DNA of 51,757 nucleotides from Rhizophlyctis rosea. Its lineage: Eukaryota; Chytridiomycota; Chytridiomycetes; Rhizophlyctidales; Rhizophlyctidaceae. Made by a program: the position numbers and the translations under genes. The notes under the pieces were generated by a model, which was not told the DNA's origin, made no database searches, and worked only from the letters and a program-made list of their open reading frames with translations. Shown here piece by piece: positions 22,052 to 34,922 of the stretch. The stretch is from contig JADGJC010000290.1 of the NCBI GenBank assembly GCA_027596075.1, positions 1 through 51,757 of the forward strand, written 5' to 3'. Positions within the stretch are counted from its first letter, which is position 1, and every line of letters begins with the position of its first letter.

Positions 22052-23741
22052 TTCAAAATGAGCGGCGAGGGATATGGTCTGTGGTGGTGCAGGTTCGTTT
22101 GGGGGCACAGCTTCTGCTTACCTCATCATATGTGGTCCAAATCGCACGTGCCAGATGGCGATGGCTTTTGTGTCCTGTGCAAAACTGGATCTCTAAACCA
22201 AGGAACCGGAAAATATGACATCGACATTTGCAACGCTTCTTACCAGACTGTCAAAGCTTTCAAGATGAGCAAACAAGGAAGCGAAGCCGATGGTCAAACG
22301 TCATGACCCGTATGGCATTGACCGGAAGGCCATGATTATGAATTCGCCGAGCAAATCATATCACGGATTTGAAATGGAGGAAGCTATTGAGCCACCAGGG
22401 TGCTTCTGCAGGAATGAAGTTGAGAATTGTAAGGCGGGATTTCACCAAAACAGCAGATTGGCCAACGCAATAGCCGAACGGCGAAAACCAGACCAAGGGT
22501 AGATTGGCGCAGTCCAGCTGAACCAGCCCTGCTGGGTGGTGGAATGATTGTATGTGGCTTACAACTGAGCCGGCGGATTGCGCCACACTCAGCGCTTCCG
22601 CCCAGACACGGCTCTGTGCTGCAGGCACACCCAGCCGACAGTCAGTGACAGTCCACCTCAAGACTTGCCATGACGGCGTTTGTTCCGCCCTTCTGGGTCC
22701 TATGTATCCTGTGTGAATATCCAAAGTTTACAATACGCCTTTCGCCAGATCCATCCCAAATGAAGGTAATACACCCGGAAATAGTTACAGTATGTGGTAC
22801 TTGGTCGTACGTGGTTGCACGCGCACATTGGGCTGGGTGGCGACATTCGGCAAGCCAGGCGTGTGGACAATGGACATTGGGCCCACTGGCAATGATTGCG
22901 CAGTTTGACGTGGTCAGAGGGACTTTGGCCCAGGAATTGTTGATTATGAACCCGTTGGTCTATCCATCCCATTGGAGCATGCGAGTGTTACATTCGTGGG
23001 CCTGAAAGGGTAGACAAGTTGTAGATGGCACATTGGCAATAGGGTAAGGGTCACACAGAGTAATTCCAAGAAGGTGTTGCGTTTCGGCTGTCATTAGGTG
23101 TTCTTGACACTTTGGAAAGCAAGGGTTCTAACCTTACCTTTCTGTTCTATTAGGCTCTTTGACTAGTAGATAGCATCGTCTGTTACCTATTGATAGTGGC
23201 CAGTCCAAGGCAGGCTTGTCGGGCAGTAGGTAAACGCGCTCTACCCACGAACAACCACGACCACCTCAGTTGTTTACTCGCTCCCACGCCAATCCTGGAG
23301 CAAGTAAACAAACTCCTGCCAATCCGAAAGGTCCCGTGGCTTAAGACATTGCTGCCCCCATCACAAGGTGAGAGCATCGCCATTACCCCACTTTTCACAC
23401 CCGCGGCCATATAGCACTGCTGTCCAGGCAACCCTGACGACCTCTTATTTCAGGGTAGCCAGCCCCATCACGAAAGCGCCCTCCGCTCTCACACCCCGAC
23501 AGACGCATTTCCCATACTTTTCACCTTCTGCAACCCCATATGGACGTTTTGACACTTTCACACACATAGCAGCTCCTCTTCAATTCACACGCACGCACCC
23601 AAACTCATATTATTACATACATATACAACTCAACGCGAACCCCGTAATTTGCATCTTACCAATTGATCTCCACACACATTCCGACTGCCCCTCCGCTACC
23701 TGCTCAATAGCCCTTTGTTCATAATCTTTGTCTTGGTTCTG
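22052..23741. other. Gene-poor stretch and kinase promoter/5' UTR
   Basis: No gene is supported. The pyrimidine- and ACAC-rich sequence at about 23400-23740 probably holds the core promoter and first 5'-UTR exon of the kinase gene, since a GTGAGT donor follows at 23742. Confidence 0.45.
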
Positions 23742-24057
23742 GTGAGTTGATGGGACAGTTGCCTGCATAACGAAGGGGTGCATTGAGCTTATGGGATGCA
23801 GTCATGCGATTGGGAAGCTGAAATTTGGACCAGCATGAACCGGGAAGGGAATCAAGCGGTCATACTTTGGAAGTTAATTGGGAGTGGGATGATGCATACG
23901 AGCGTAGATAATTTGCCTGAAATGGGGGACCGCGGCTTCAATACGGTCTCAATCGTACAACTTCAAGGAATATGATCAACTAACTCACACGCCTGCCCAC
24001 AGAAATCACTTGGATCGATACCCACACACTCACAGCGCACAACACAAGCCCCACACC

Positions 24058-27000
24058 ATGCCCGTAGATACCGCAATAGCAAATGGCCGCCCTCACAACG
24101 GCACATCCCCGTCCAATGGCCGCTCCTCACGACGCCACCACACAAATATGTTTGGCCCCTACAAACTGCAACGGACGATCGGAGAGGGGGAGTTTGGGAA
24201 GGTCAAGCTGGCGGTGCATTATGATACGGGGAAGGAGGTGAGAATCGCTGCTTCCTGGTCAATCCTCTCCGAAAGAGCGATCTGGGAAAGGTGTTTAGAA
24301 TGAGTCCAGGGGAGGAGGGAAGTGGGGTAGGAGTCGGAGTCTGGGCGGTGTGCAAGTTTCAGCGTGCTCAGATCGCAGACGGGCGACATTGTGGGAAATC
24401 GTTGAAGGACACAACGGAGGGCCCCCCCAAATCTTGAGTTTTTCATGAGGCTCATGTTCTCACCAACCGCAAACAACCCTCCCAGGTCGCAATCAAGCTC
24501 ATCAAAAAGGAAAACATCGAATCCCCCAACCGAAGAGCAAAACTCATGCGCGAGATATCCATTCTACAGGTATATTCATATTTACGATTTTACGAACATG
24601 GTAGCATGATTTCTGAGGCTCTCGAACGACAGGCCCTCGACCACCCCTTCATCGTAAAACTCATCGAAGTAATCGAAACAGAACAATACATCGGAATGGT
24701 ACTAGAGTACGCTTCTGGTAAATGATCTGCTTATTCTTCTTCCAGCCACCAGATCGGGAAATACTTACTGCCAGAACTCACTCACAGGCGGCGAACTCTT
24801 CGAACACATCCTCGCCCACCGCTACCTAAAAGAACGCGACGCCTGCCGCTTCTTCGCCCAACTCATCGCAGGGGTACACTACCTCCACGCCCTCCACATC
24901 GTCCACCGCGACTTGAAGCTTGAGAATCTCCTGTTGGATGGACAACGGAATATCATTATAACGGATTTTGGATTCGCGAATCGGAGTAGTGTGGATAAGG
25001 ATGCGCTTTTGATGACTAGTTGTGGGAGTCCGTGTTATGCGGCGCCGGAGTTGGTTATTAGTGATGTGAGTATTGGGTGTTGAGAGGGGCGGCGTGTTTG
25101 TGTCTATGCGTGTGCTTTGAGTCAGAAGTTAGCGAGGATTTGAGCAAAGGCAGCAAAATTCTGAACAACCATTCCATCTCATCACCAACTCTAGGGCTAC
25201 GTAGGCGAAGCCGCCGACATCTGGTCCTGCGGCGTGATCCTCTACGCCATGCTGTGCGGATACCTCCCCTTCGACGACGACCCGCAAAATCCGGACGGGG
25301 ACAACATCAACCTGCTTTACAAGTACATCTTGGAGACCGAGCTTGATTTCCCGGATTATATCAGCGAGGATGCGAGGGATTTGTTGAGGAAGATGTTGGT
25401 GCCGGATCCGAGGGGGAGGGCGGGGATGAGGGATGTTATGGCGCATCGGTGAGTAGGGAAATGCGGATATTGAAGGATGGCGGTTGCTGATGACTTTATG
25501 TCGATTTTCAGATGGTTAGCACCATATGCTTACTATTTCCGGGAAGAGACTGATAGTGAGGTGAGTAATTCTACTTTCGGGTTCTTATATCGGCGGTCTA
25601 CTCCTTGCGGAACCACCCTTCTAAACAATTTTCCAACCCAGCTCGATTCTCCCCGCCCCATGGAAGGCATCGAACCATCTTCCACATCCTTCGACGCCCG
25701 CTCCACCCGCTCCCACAACACACCAACACCCGACGACCAACGCTCCCAAAAATCCTACGCAACACCCCCAGCATCTCCTTCCATCTCCCGCACTGGCACG
25801 CCCGTACCAGGCGTGGCACAGTCCCCGCACTCTCCGCATGCCGCTTATGGTTCGTCTGGGTACGGCTTTGACATCCCGCAGCCTACGCCGGGTGTACAGG
25901 CCGTGCTGGAGCATGACAGTGTTTTGGAGGGGGATGAGGAGGGTGGAGAGGGGGGAAGGATCGGCGGTGGGGGTGTGAGGGATAGTGTGGTGGAGGTTCC
26001 GGCTGTTCCTGTAGCGCCGGTTGCGGTTAATGTTGATTTGACGGGACGGAGTGGAGGGGACGGTAGGGCGGTTGGAAACTTGGAGGCTGCTGCTGATGAT
26101 GAGGGGGTTAGTATGATGGATGTTGATAGGCCGCAAAGTGGGGCGGAGGAGGTTGTTAAGGTTGGGGGTGGGGATGTGGTAGGACAAGAGGGGCATGAGG
26201 AGTTGAAGGTTGATACGCTTTCTCGGTCGAATGGTGGTGCTGAGGTGTCGGTGTCGGGTGCGGAGGTCGTTGGGTCGCCAAATGCGGAGCATTCTCCCGT
26301 TGACGAAAACGGCCAAGTTCGTTCTTCATCTGACGTCGGACCGGGAACGACCACGACCCCATCCTCGACATCTGCTGTAGACAACAAAGAAAACACTCTT
26401 CCATCCCACATCGCCTTCAACGAGCCTCCTCGTGGACGCGCACGAGCCGGCAGTGCATCGGCGTCCTCCCAACACGGCAGTGTACGCGGGGCACGAGCCA
26501 CCAACTATGCACGTGGCAAGAGCGTCGACAGACCCGAGATGCGAAGCGTCATGTTTAGCGGGGATGCCAAGAAGGAAGGTCGCGAACGAAAGGGCAAAGA
26601 CGGTGACCAAGCCGGACGAAAGTCTTTCGACGTCCGCCGAAGCGCAAGCAAAAGTGCACGAGAAGGCAGCGGGATCCTAAGTTGGTTCAAAAAGGGCGAC
26701 GAAGATGTTTCCTTCTCCTCCACTGCCCCTACACACTCATCCTCCCCCTCCCGCACCCCCACCACCACCACCACCACCACCACCCGCCCCGTCTCCATCC
26801 AAGAATCCGAACACTCGCACACATCATCACATAACGAACCCCTACCCCGTCCATCACTTGCACCGAGCGAGTTCACGCTCGCGGGACATTCGCCGTACGT
26901 ACCACCCTCCACGACATCGAAGCACCAAAAGCTCCGGTACCACTCTGGCCCGATCGATCAGCGGGCGCTGAGCAATAAGCATCCTGCTGTGCTCATTGGG

Positions 27001-27816
27001 GAGGTTGTGAGGTATTTGCAGGAATGCGGGATGGAGGTGAGGGGTGGGGAGGGGGAGTTTAAGGTTAAGGTTTGGTGTCGGTTTGGGGAGGGGGGTGTTG
27101 GGTCTGGACGGGGGCGCGAGGAACGGGGAGTTGGAGAAAAGGAAAAGGATGGGGAGGAGGGTGGTGTCGGTGGCGGTGGAGGTATCAGCGACCCCGAGGA
27201 CTTTGACGAAGGTAAACTCCACCACCACCTCGGCGCTGCACCAGGAGGCGTAAACGGCACCGGCAACACCGTCACGGTCCGTCCCTCAGTCGACAGCATC
27301 GTCTCTCGAACGGGTTCCGCACAGGCTCGTGCAGCAGACAGGGAACGTAAACGTCGCGGGGCTGCCCGCTTAGCAGCTATAATCGCCTCCTTCCCCGTCT
27401 CCCTCGTCCGTAAACTCCGCTACTTCCGCGAATACGGACCAGGATGGAATAAAGGTTTCTCCGGTAAAGGCGACCTAACACCCTCCTTCGACCCCACCTC
27501 CTCCCTCTACGCCTCGGAAGAAGCGTCCCTCCGCGGGTCCGTATCAAACCTCTACCTCCCCCGAACATCCCTCGCTCTCTCGGAACGCTACCCCACACCT
27601 TCGTCCACACACGCTACACTTCCGGTCGGTGGACCTGGCAACGTGAGTGAGGAGATACGGTTTACGGTCGAGGTACAGAAGATTAAGAATCTTCCGGGGC
27701 TTTATGTGGTGGAGTTTAAGCGGTTGAGGGGGGATATATGGATGTTTAAGAGGGTTTATATGGATGTTGTTGGGGGGTTGAGGGGGGTGGCGTTTAGGGG
27801 TGTTGGGGAGGTGTGA
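24058..27816 (+). CDS. Kin4/Ppk1-like Ser/Thr protein kinase with C-terminal KA1-like domain
   Basis: Exons 24058-24237, 24486-24569, 24633-24717, 24788-25065, 25195-25448, 25512-25560 and 25642-27816 give 1034 residues. A 5'-UTR intron (23742-24002, GTGAGT...CTAAC...CAG) precedes the first ATG. The kinase domain spans residues 33-295: G-loop [13 protein letters not shown] Lys64, Glu83, HRDLKLEN (Asp157), DFG (Asp175), activation-loop Thr192 in [14 protein letters not shown], and [11 protein letters not shown]. The stretch [20 protein letters not shown] is characteristic of fungal Kin4/Frk1/Ppk1 kinases, which in yeast restrain mitotic exit at the cell cortex. The long tail is Ser/Pro-rich and low-complexity. 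A KA1-like lipid-binding domain appears in two halves: about 741-782 ([20 protein letters not shown]) and about 980-1022 ([20 protein letters not shown]). The role in this organism is inferred. Confidence 0.9.
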
Positions 27817-30800
27817 GGTGTGGGTTTTGGTGAGAGGGGAAGGGGAGGGAAGGGGACGGGCGAAGGAGGAGGGAGGGGGTTTGATGATGATTGATGATGA
27901 GGTTTTTAGGGATTTTTCTTTTGTTGTAGTTGTGAGGGGTATTCCAAAATTAGAGGTGGTTGTGTATCGATAGATTCGATAGCGTTTTGCAGGGGTTTCA
28001 TGATGACTGTTGCTTTTAGGGTCTTTAGGTAGTATTCACCCTAGGTACTTCCTTCTTTCACTTGTGTTAGTATAGGCTTTTCCTTCTTCCTTTCTTCTGT
28101 CAGCGAACCTTATTTCCATAGATATTCTGTTTTTCTTTTTTTCTGTTTTTTTTGTTTTATCACCCCTTTTTGTATATCTGCGCGTGATGGTATTCGTGCA
28201 GGCCACTTTTCGTTTTTGTTTTTTTCCGTTGACGAGAAAAATATCTGTTCCTTTATAACCTCGTATCATGATGTGTTTTGGGTGTGTATGTGTGAGTGTA
28301 ACGTATGAGGGGTTGGTGAGTGGGCAGTTTGATGGGAGGGGACTGCCCATGGTATGGTGTGTAGACGGATTTGGTGTTTTTTTTTTTCGGCTTTGAGTGC
28401 TGGGGATGAGGGGTGAGAGGAGTCATGACCAAATGGACGGTCGAAAAAAGTGGAGACGATAAGGCTCGGGAGCTATTGGCCAACAGTGCAAGTGATGCAG
28501 GTCAATCATCGTCGGCTACAAATCTGCGATGGCATGGTCCTGATTCTATTTGTAGCATGTTGAAGTGCACGAAACACCCAAGTGCGCACCCTGGCCATTG
28601 AGAATCGGCATGGTTTGAGGCCTCATCGATGGAGTGTGCAAGATATACGCAAGGCATGTCGAGCTGGGAAGTGGGCCGTCGCATTCAGTGATGCTTCCGT
28701 GTCGCGTATACAGGGGGAACAGTTGATGACCATGACAGATTGTCAGCGTGAGGAGGACGATATCTCCCCCAACATGCTTTTCAGGGCTGTTGAAAGATTG
28801 CGCACTTCTTTTCCGCAGGTAGTGGAAGGGAATGGGGGTAACAGAACATGCATTATGTGTTAATTAATTCCCCAATGGCATAGTTGAGAACATTCGGTGT
28901 GGCGGATGTGTGCAACCAAGGCACCATATCAAACGTATGTGTTTCTCTTTATGCACGTCAATTTCATCAATTTGAATTACCAGCAACCTATAAACATTGT
29001 CACGAAAAGTCCAAAAATAAAATTTATGCGGGCAAAACACACAGCGTGGTCTTACTCCAAAAAAGGTCAATACGAATAGAACAGCATGCTTTTGATACGT
29101 CGACTAATGGTGAAGGTTCCTTACGGTCAATTGTTGTGCGCCTCTAGGATGCCATACCTCTATGTGTGAAGTGGACTGATTTGGGGTTGTCAGAGGCTAT
29201 TCCACGCAATTGCCTGTTTCTCTGTCATTACTGGACCACCGTTTCGGTAATGTATGCATACCTTTTCGGTGTTGATCAGGACCTTTTTGCTTAAAAAGGA
29301 GGTATCTCATTCCAACGCCGCACGTGAAGCGCGGCTCATGTGCAAGACCCGAGTGACCCACTCGACCCGTTAGCATAAGATTCATTCTTCCCAATGTTCA
29401 ATATTGTCTGATGTGCGACAATTTACTCTGAGAAGGGGGTACGCGCATTTCATCGCCGCTGAATCTGATAGAAGTGCTAGAACAAAGTGAACAAGCCTGC
29501 AGCTGGCCCAGCTTACATCAGGAGCAACAGTAAAGCCATCTACATTATTCAATGTGGGAGCACCCGTTGCGGAAGAACTCTGCGAGTGTGCAGGGCGGGT
29601 GCTCCGTGAGCAATATAGGTCATTTCGACCCCAGGAGCCCTTCTACTCTCTGGGCGCACAGGAGGGTTTTTGTGCTTTGCAAGGAAACTGACATTGTACC
29701 TTACGCCGATGTATGATGATTTACTAGCTTCACTGCTTCCATGTCTTTCCAGTTCTTTCAACCTTGCCATCAATGACCTGGCAAATGGCCCAGCCCCGGC
29801 ACAGTGCTGTCGCCACTTTCACCTGAACACTTCGAAACCAAGTTGGTCAACTCTAAGCTGGAAGCACCTGATCTGAAACTTTTTTGGCTCATCGAAAGCA
29901 ATCGAGTCGGAGAGGGGTTTGTATTAAGTTATACTTCCAGCAAGTCAGCAAGTCTCGAATTGATCGCAAAAATGAAAATCATGGAAGAAGAGGAAAGGAA
30001 TGTACCTTGTGTAAGTTGTGTACAAGTTCCCTACTTCCGCCCTCAAGACTTCAGTACCAATATTGCCGAACCCCGCTATAATGAGTGTTGAACGTGAGCT
30101 GATCAGGTTTCAATTGAGCATAACCGGCGATTGCTATATTTGCAAGCAAGAACATTTTGGATAGCTGTTGGCACGCATGGCCGAATGGAATCATCCCACC
30201 TGTTCAATTGGGTACAAGTTACTCCAAAAAAAGGTGATCCGTGATTGCGGTGATGCCTTGAAGAGAGTAACCATCACAATTTACTCCTTGTACACGATTG
30301 TATTGTATTCATTTTCGTCCCTGGATCAAATGGCATTTGAACAACTGACATACAGCAGAGCGCTGGGCTGATGGCATGATAAACGGGGTGCTTCCCGATT
30401 GGTCATGAGACCGGTGATGAGAGCGGTGACGTATGCTGAATATCAGTGTATTGAGCCATCCAGCTCACTGCTGTCACCATCCAGAGGGCTTCACAACTCG
30501 GAAAAAAGCCAGCAGTATCCCACCCTGCCAACCCAAAATAACGGGGAGTTCTGATGGCAGGAAATGGGCAGTGCAGACGCGATTCGATGCCGTACTGAAT
30601 TCGCATGCGCACCAGCCTGAACGGTTTTCCTTTTATCGAGAAAAATAGGTGATGTATATCATCGAGAAGTTGGGCTGTTTGCCCCATGGCGCATACTTAA
30701 TCCGCAACAGCAGTGGGTCGAGGAGGGGTGAACCGTCGGACGGGGTGGGTATTTAGAAAAGCAGTGAAATGTAGGGCCTACGACCATGTCATGGTGCATG

Positions 30801-33800
30801 TCTTACATCCCACTGGGTATAACAGTCCACAAAGTGTTTGCCTGTTGATGAATTGAGATGACCATCTGAAAGTTCTGAAGCGTTTCCCATCCATCTCATA
30901 AGGCATTCGTGCAGGCCATCTTCATCCCCCCATTCTTGAATCGCATTGTGACCTTCACAATATCGTACCGCAAGATGGGTCATAAATGTGGATGATAGTG
31001 GCCTGGCCACTCGTAAGATAGTCTTGGTTTGGATAGGTCGTGTTTGAACTCGATAGTTTTTTGCATTTTCAAGCCTTGGAGATGAGCAAATCCTGATTGC
31101 TACGGCAAGGAAACGAAAAGGAAGCCAGAAGTAATTCATTACCATCTACTCGCAGGCGCTGCGATGAGCGCCAAGTCGGGCGGTCTGGTAGCGTCTACTC
31201 TCAAACGGCACAAGTGCTGCTGATTACACGTCTCGGAACGCCTTAGAAGCAAAGTGAGCAAACCCCACCCATCGAGATGCACGTCATTTGGGGTTCAAAT
31301 CTGCAAAGGGCCAGTGAATCATGCTCATCGTGCGCTTCGAAGCGTAGTAAGCGTCAATTCAAAGTCATCTGACAATCAGTCGCTGTACCGAATCAATTTG
31401 CTGACTTTGGCAACTTTGGCACGAATCACTTAAATCTGTCCTGAGATTGCAAAGTTTATCCATAAATTTTCACCTCAAATGTCCTGCACCCGTCATGCCT
31501 CCTGAAGTCCGTCAGACTGCTTCCCGTTTGGCCACCAGCTTAGTGTCAGGGGTGCAGGAGAGTGCTCCTCGATTCTGCACCTGAGATTGAGTCATTGCCG
31601 AATACTTCAAATATAAAGGCATCGATTCTCTTGGACAGATTAGGAAAGTGGATTAACATCATACTTGGGACAAAGTATGACAACAAGCAGATGGCCAAGT
31701 TGGCTAGTTTGAAAGGTCGACTTCGCAAGGCAAGCCAATTTTGCAGTTGAGCCCATAAGACTCATAAGTTTCATTTCGTCGTTTTTCATTTAGGAGCGAG
31801 TTATACCACTGAAAGTTTACAATCGACTCACTACTTCGCAACAATATAGCCAGCAACGTGGCAATCTGAGATGGTGGGCTGCGACCTGGTTCGAGTCCGT
31901 GCTGTCATCGGCAGATGGTCTTCATCGCATGCGCATAGTCAGGGATCCTTTTTTGCGTTTCCAACACTTGCACCGTCTTCGACTTCAGCCTCTCTCATCC
32001 AAAAGGAAATGTAAGTTACCGCTGTGGAAATTCGCCTCATGCAAGCCTTAAGTTTAAAATTGTGCAACTGGATTGATATGCGACAAGAGCAAGGAATGAA
32101 TTCACGACAATGAGTCTTCATCAGGCTTGTGATATGATTTGGTCCAGACTGCTTGAGTCAAGGCGCTCAACACTTTCTACAGGAGACGCAAAACGAGAAG
32201 AGCTGATGTTCTCGATGTACTGAAAAATTCGATTCCTGCCCCTTATGGTCAATTGGCTCTGGGCTGCTTGGAAGAAAGAGATTCACTTCTCATGGACTTT
32301 GCAGTCACCTAGAGCAGATACTCGTGTCATTCCATGTCCGTCGCATATCCTTGTGCGCCCGTTGGTTCCTAGTGCTGGATAGAGAAGGCAAGTGGGCCTG
32401 GGCAGTGGCCATCTTAACCACCAAAAAAGAGGAGATCTGTGCAAGGTCGACGGATGGAGTGAGTGAAGTGGATACTACCGCTCGAGTTCATTGCAAAGAA
32501 TAGGCTCGCAATTTTCATTAGATGCATGACGATGAGAGATTAACAGCTCCAGACGCAGCAGCCCTATGTTACGTTGCTGATTGACGGAGTGTAGAAGCAT
32601 CAAGCAGGAATATTTAACCATGTGTCCGCAGCTTCCCTTGCCCCCTTTCGGATGCCATTGATGTTTCTTTGCTTCGGTTTTTTGTATAGTTTGGTAGACG
32701 CAGATGGTATCGTCCAAAACAGAGGTAAAGTGTGGAATTCAGTAGTCATAACTGATACTCACGAATTGGTATGGGCAGATCGGGTCGCAAAATAACACGC
32801 TGTGAATTCAAAAGCGCACGTTGCGTATTTCTGGTGTTGACCCTTTCCCGAACACCGAGGTGGGGAAAGGCGGATCGCAACTGCTTCGAGATGCAGATCC
32901 AGTACAGTGGACGTACGGTGGATCACGGGATGTTTCACAGCAATTCAGGAGGTTCGGCCCTGAGTTGGAGAAGCTCGGAAGTCCGCACAAATCACGAATG
33001 ATGATGGAAAGAAGATGAAGGTTGAATACCCGTCCACTCAGTTAGGTGAAGATAGGAACACTTCAAGAAAGCAAAATTTTGGTCATCGTCCAACTCTGTT
33101 CAAAACCAAGTGGACGATCGTGACCACAGAGGTTTGAACCAACTGAGCAAGTTGAGCAATCTTAAGTCCGCCATCCAACAGCTTCTCACGAATCCTTTTC
33201 GCCTTTCCCGTTATAGACTGGCACTAAGTTTTATTTTGTCCCTTTAGCAGCTTCCTTTCTTTCTCCACTTCGCCATGAAGTATTATGCTTGTACACTACT
33301 TGTAGCATAGGTCGGACAATCTTTTGACAAACCCAATGAAATTAGGAAATTCAACGGATTCATTGCTTGCCTGCTTCGATGCTGTGAATTCCACTCTTCC
33401 CACTCAAGTAGTTTCGAAGGCATCGCCGCCCGAAGTGACACTGCCTAAGTTTGTAAATCTTCCAATATCAACCTGTGGCAACAGTCATTGTAAAGCCAAT
33501 TTCATTAATCGCAACGATCAGTAATGTGATCAATTGCATGATTTGTAACGCGAAACTCGCCCTGAACTCGCCCCACCTCGTGGTTGCTGTGCGCAGTTGC
33601 TGTGCCGTGAGCCTTTCGCCCTTTCCGTTAGGCAGCACTTCTAGATGCTTTGATCACTTTTCAAACTGTGGGAAAAGAATATAAGCAAATCGATATATCG
33701 ATATATCATGCCATCATCATGTCCTTGATAACACAGCGACACTCTCCGGCAGTATTAACCACGTACACTTCACAACTGTGGTCTCTTCCTCTCAAGCCGA

Positions 33801-33878
33801 ATTTCAATTTGAAATCGTGATCGAATACTTCGAATGATGGACTCTTGAAAGATAGGTTTTTTCAAAAGAGATTGGACC
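27817..33878. other. Gene desert of 6 kb
   Basis: The first 400 bases are T-rich and are the kinase 3' UTR/terminator. Beyond, frames are short and unsupported on both strands. A perfect 10-bp stem GGAGCACCCG/CGGGTGCTCC with a 29-nt loop lies at 29557-29605. A 14-bp palindrome ATCGATATATCGAT lies at 33689-33702, about 180 bp upstream of the next gene. Confidence 0.4.
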
Positions 33879-34922
33879 ATGCCTCTTCCGCTTTCTCTCG
33901 ACACCATCCCTACCGTTGTTCTGGCCGTCATCCTAGCCTCATACATCGAATACAGCCATGGCGTATCTATTCTACCCCTTATCACTACCAATAAGCATAT
34001 CACCAACGTGCTCACAAGCCTCCCTCAATTTCGAAACTTGAAGAACACTTACTACGCTCGTCAACAACAAAGGTTATCCAATACTCGCTATAACTGCTGG
34101 ACCACTGAGCTGTTCAGACTAGAGAATACTATCGTCGGACGTCAATGCTACACGTCCCTTGGTGAGATCCTCGTCGCAGCAGTATTCCCAGAGTGGGCAG
34201 TGCGTGAGTCTGAAGAAGCGCGATGGAATGATTGTCAACAAACATCTCCCGCACCTTGTCCACCTACTCCGCCTCCTCCACTGTGCGCTGATACCGATGT
34301 TACCGAACCAGGCTGGACCGTTGTCCGTTCAAAAAAGCGCAACAACAGGTATTTCAACAAATCATCAAACACTCCACACAACCTACTTGCCCAATCTCGT
34401 AAACACCTCCAACTCCTCCTCGCATCCCACCGCCATTACTTTGCCCCTAACCGTTCCGTACCATTCACCAGCCCAGTCTCACCCTCCCAAATGATCATAT
34501 CCATCGCAACCGCCAAAGGCTGCACATGTTGCGCCCATCGCGGCCAAGATCAACCCACCTGGCCACCACCTACCTTCGACAAAGACCTCTGGGAATGGCA
34601 AGGCACCGCATCCGATCTCTACGCCCTCGCCCGTCCCTTTGTCCTCTCAAACCTTCTGTTTCCCCCGGTTCCCGAACCCCTATCGCACATCCAAACTCCC
34701 GAGGGACTCAGCCTCCGCTTTATCCTTGCGCTGTTCATTCAATGGTACGAAGATGGGTGTAGAGCACCTTGGGAAGAGTTTTTGGAGCATAGAGAACGGA
34801 AGAGTCGTTTATATGTAGAACGGTATGAGGCTGAGATGCATAGTAGGCGAATGTGTTGGTATTGGGGCAGGGAGGAACCACTGTGGGCTGAGAAGGCAGG
34901 GAATAAGTTCTTTTATTGGTGA
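33879..34922 (+). CDS. Unrecognised intronless protein, 347 residues
   Basis: Long uninterrupted frame from ATG 33879. Codon use and amino-acid mix look real (Trp, Cys and His well spread). The N-terminus has a mildly hydrophobic segment (TVVLAVILASYIEYSHGVSI) that is more like a buried helix than a signal peptide. Then comes a Pro-rich linker, the motif EPGWTVVRSKKRNNRYF (GW-V-V-x-K-K, seen in various RNA-associated proteins) and a Cys pair KGCTCCAHRG. The C-terminus is Trp/Arg/Glu-rich (WEEFLEHRERKSRLYVERYE, MCWYWGREEPLW), probably helical. No family assigned; do not read function into the motif. Flanks are gene deserts. Confidence 0.75.
   Translation: MPLPLSLDTIPTVVLAVILASYIEYSHGVSILPLITTNKHITNVLTSLPQFRNLKNTYYARQQQRLSNTRYNCWTTELFRLENTIVGRQCYTSLGEILVAAVFPEWAVRESEEARWNDCQQTSPAPCPPTPPPPLCADTDVTEPGWTVVRSKKRNNRYFNKSSNTPHNLLAQSRKHLQLLLASHRHYFAPNRSVPFTSPVSPSQMIISIATAKGCTCCAHRGQDQPTWPPPTFDKDLWEWQGTASDLYALARPFVLSNLLFPPVPEPLSHIQTPEGLSLRFILALFIQWYEDGCRAPWEEFLEHRERKSRLYVERYEAEMHSRRMCWYWGREEPLWAEKAGNKFFYW

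Noticed and set aside
22058..22502. Short Trp/Cys-rich plus frames after the MITE
   Set aside because: Interrupted, without start context, splice sites or any family motif.
25621..26504. Frames of 219 and 231 codons on the minus strand
   Set aside because: They lie antisense to the low-complexity tail of the kinase; long frames come from its biased codons, and no motif is present.
31888..31898. tRNA B-box-like GGTTCGAGTCC
   Set aside because: No matching acceptor stem, anticodon arm or good A box upstream; not a tRNA gene.
33130..33170. A-box-like TTGCTCAGTTGG on the minus strand
   Set aside because: The following sequence lacks D-stem pairing and a proper B box.
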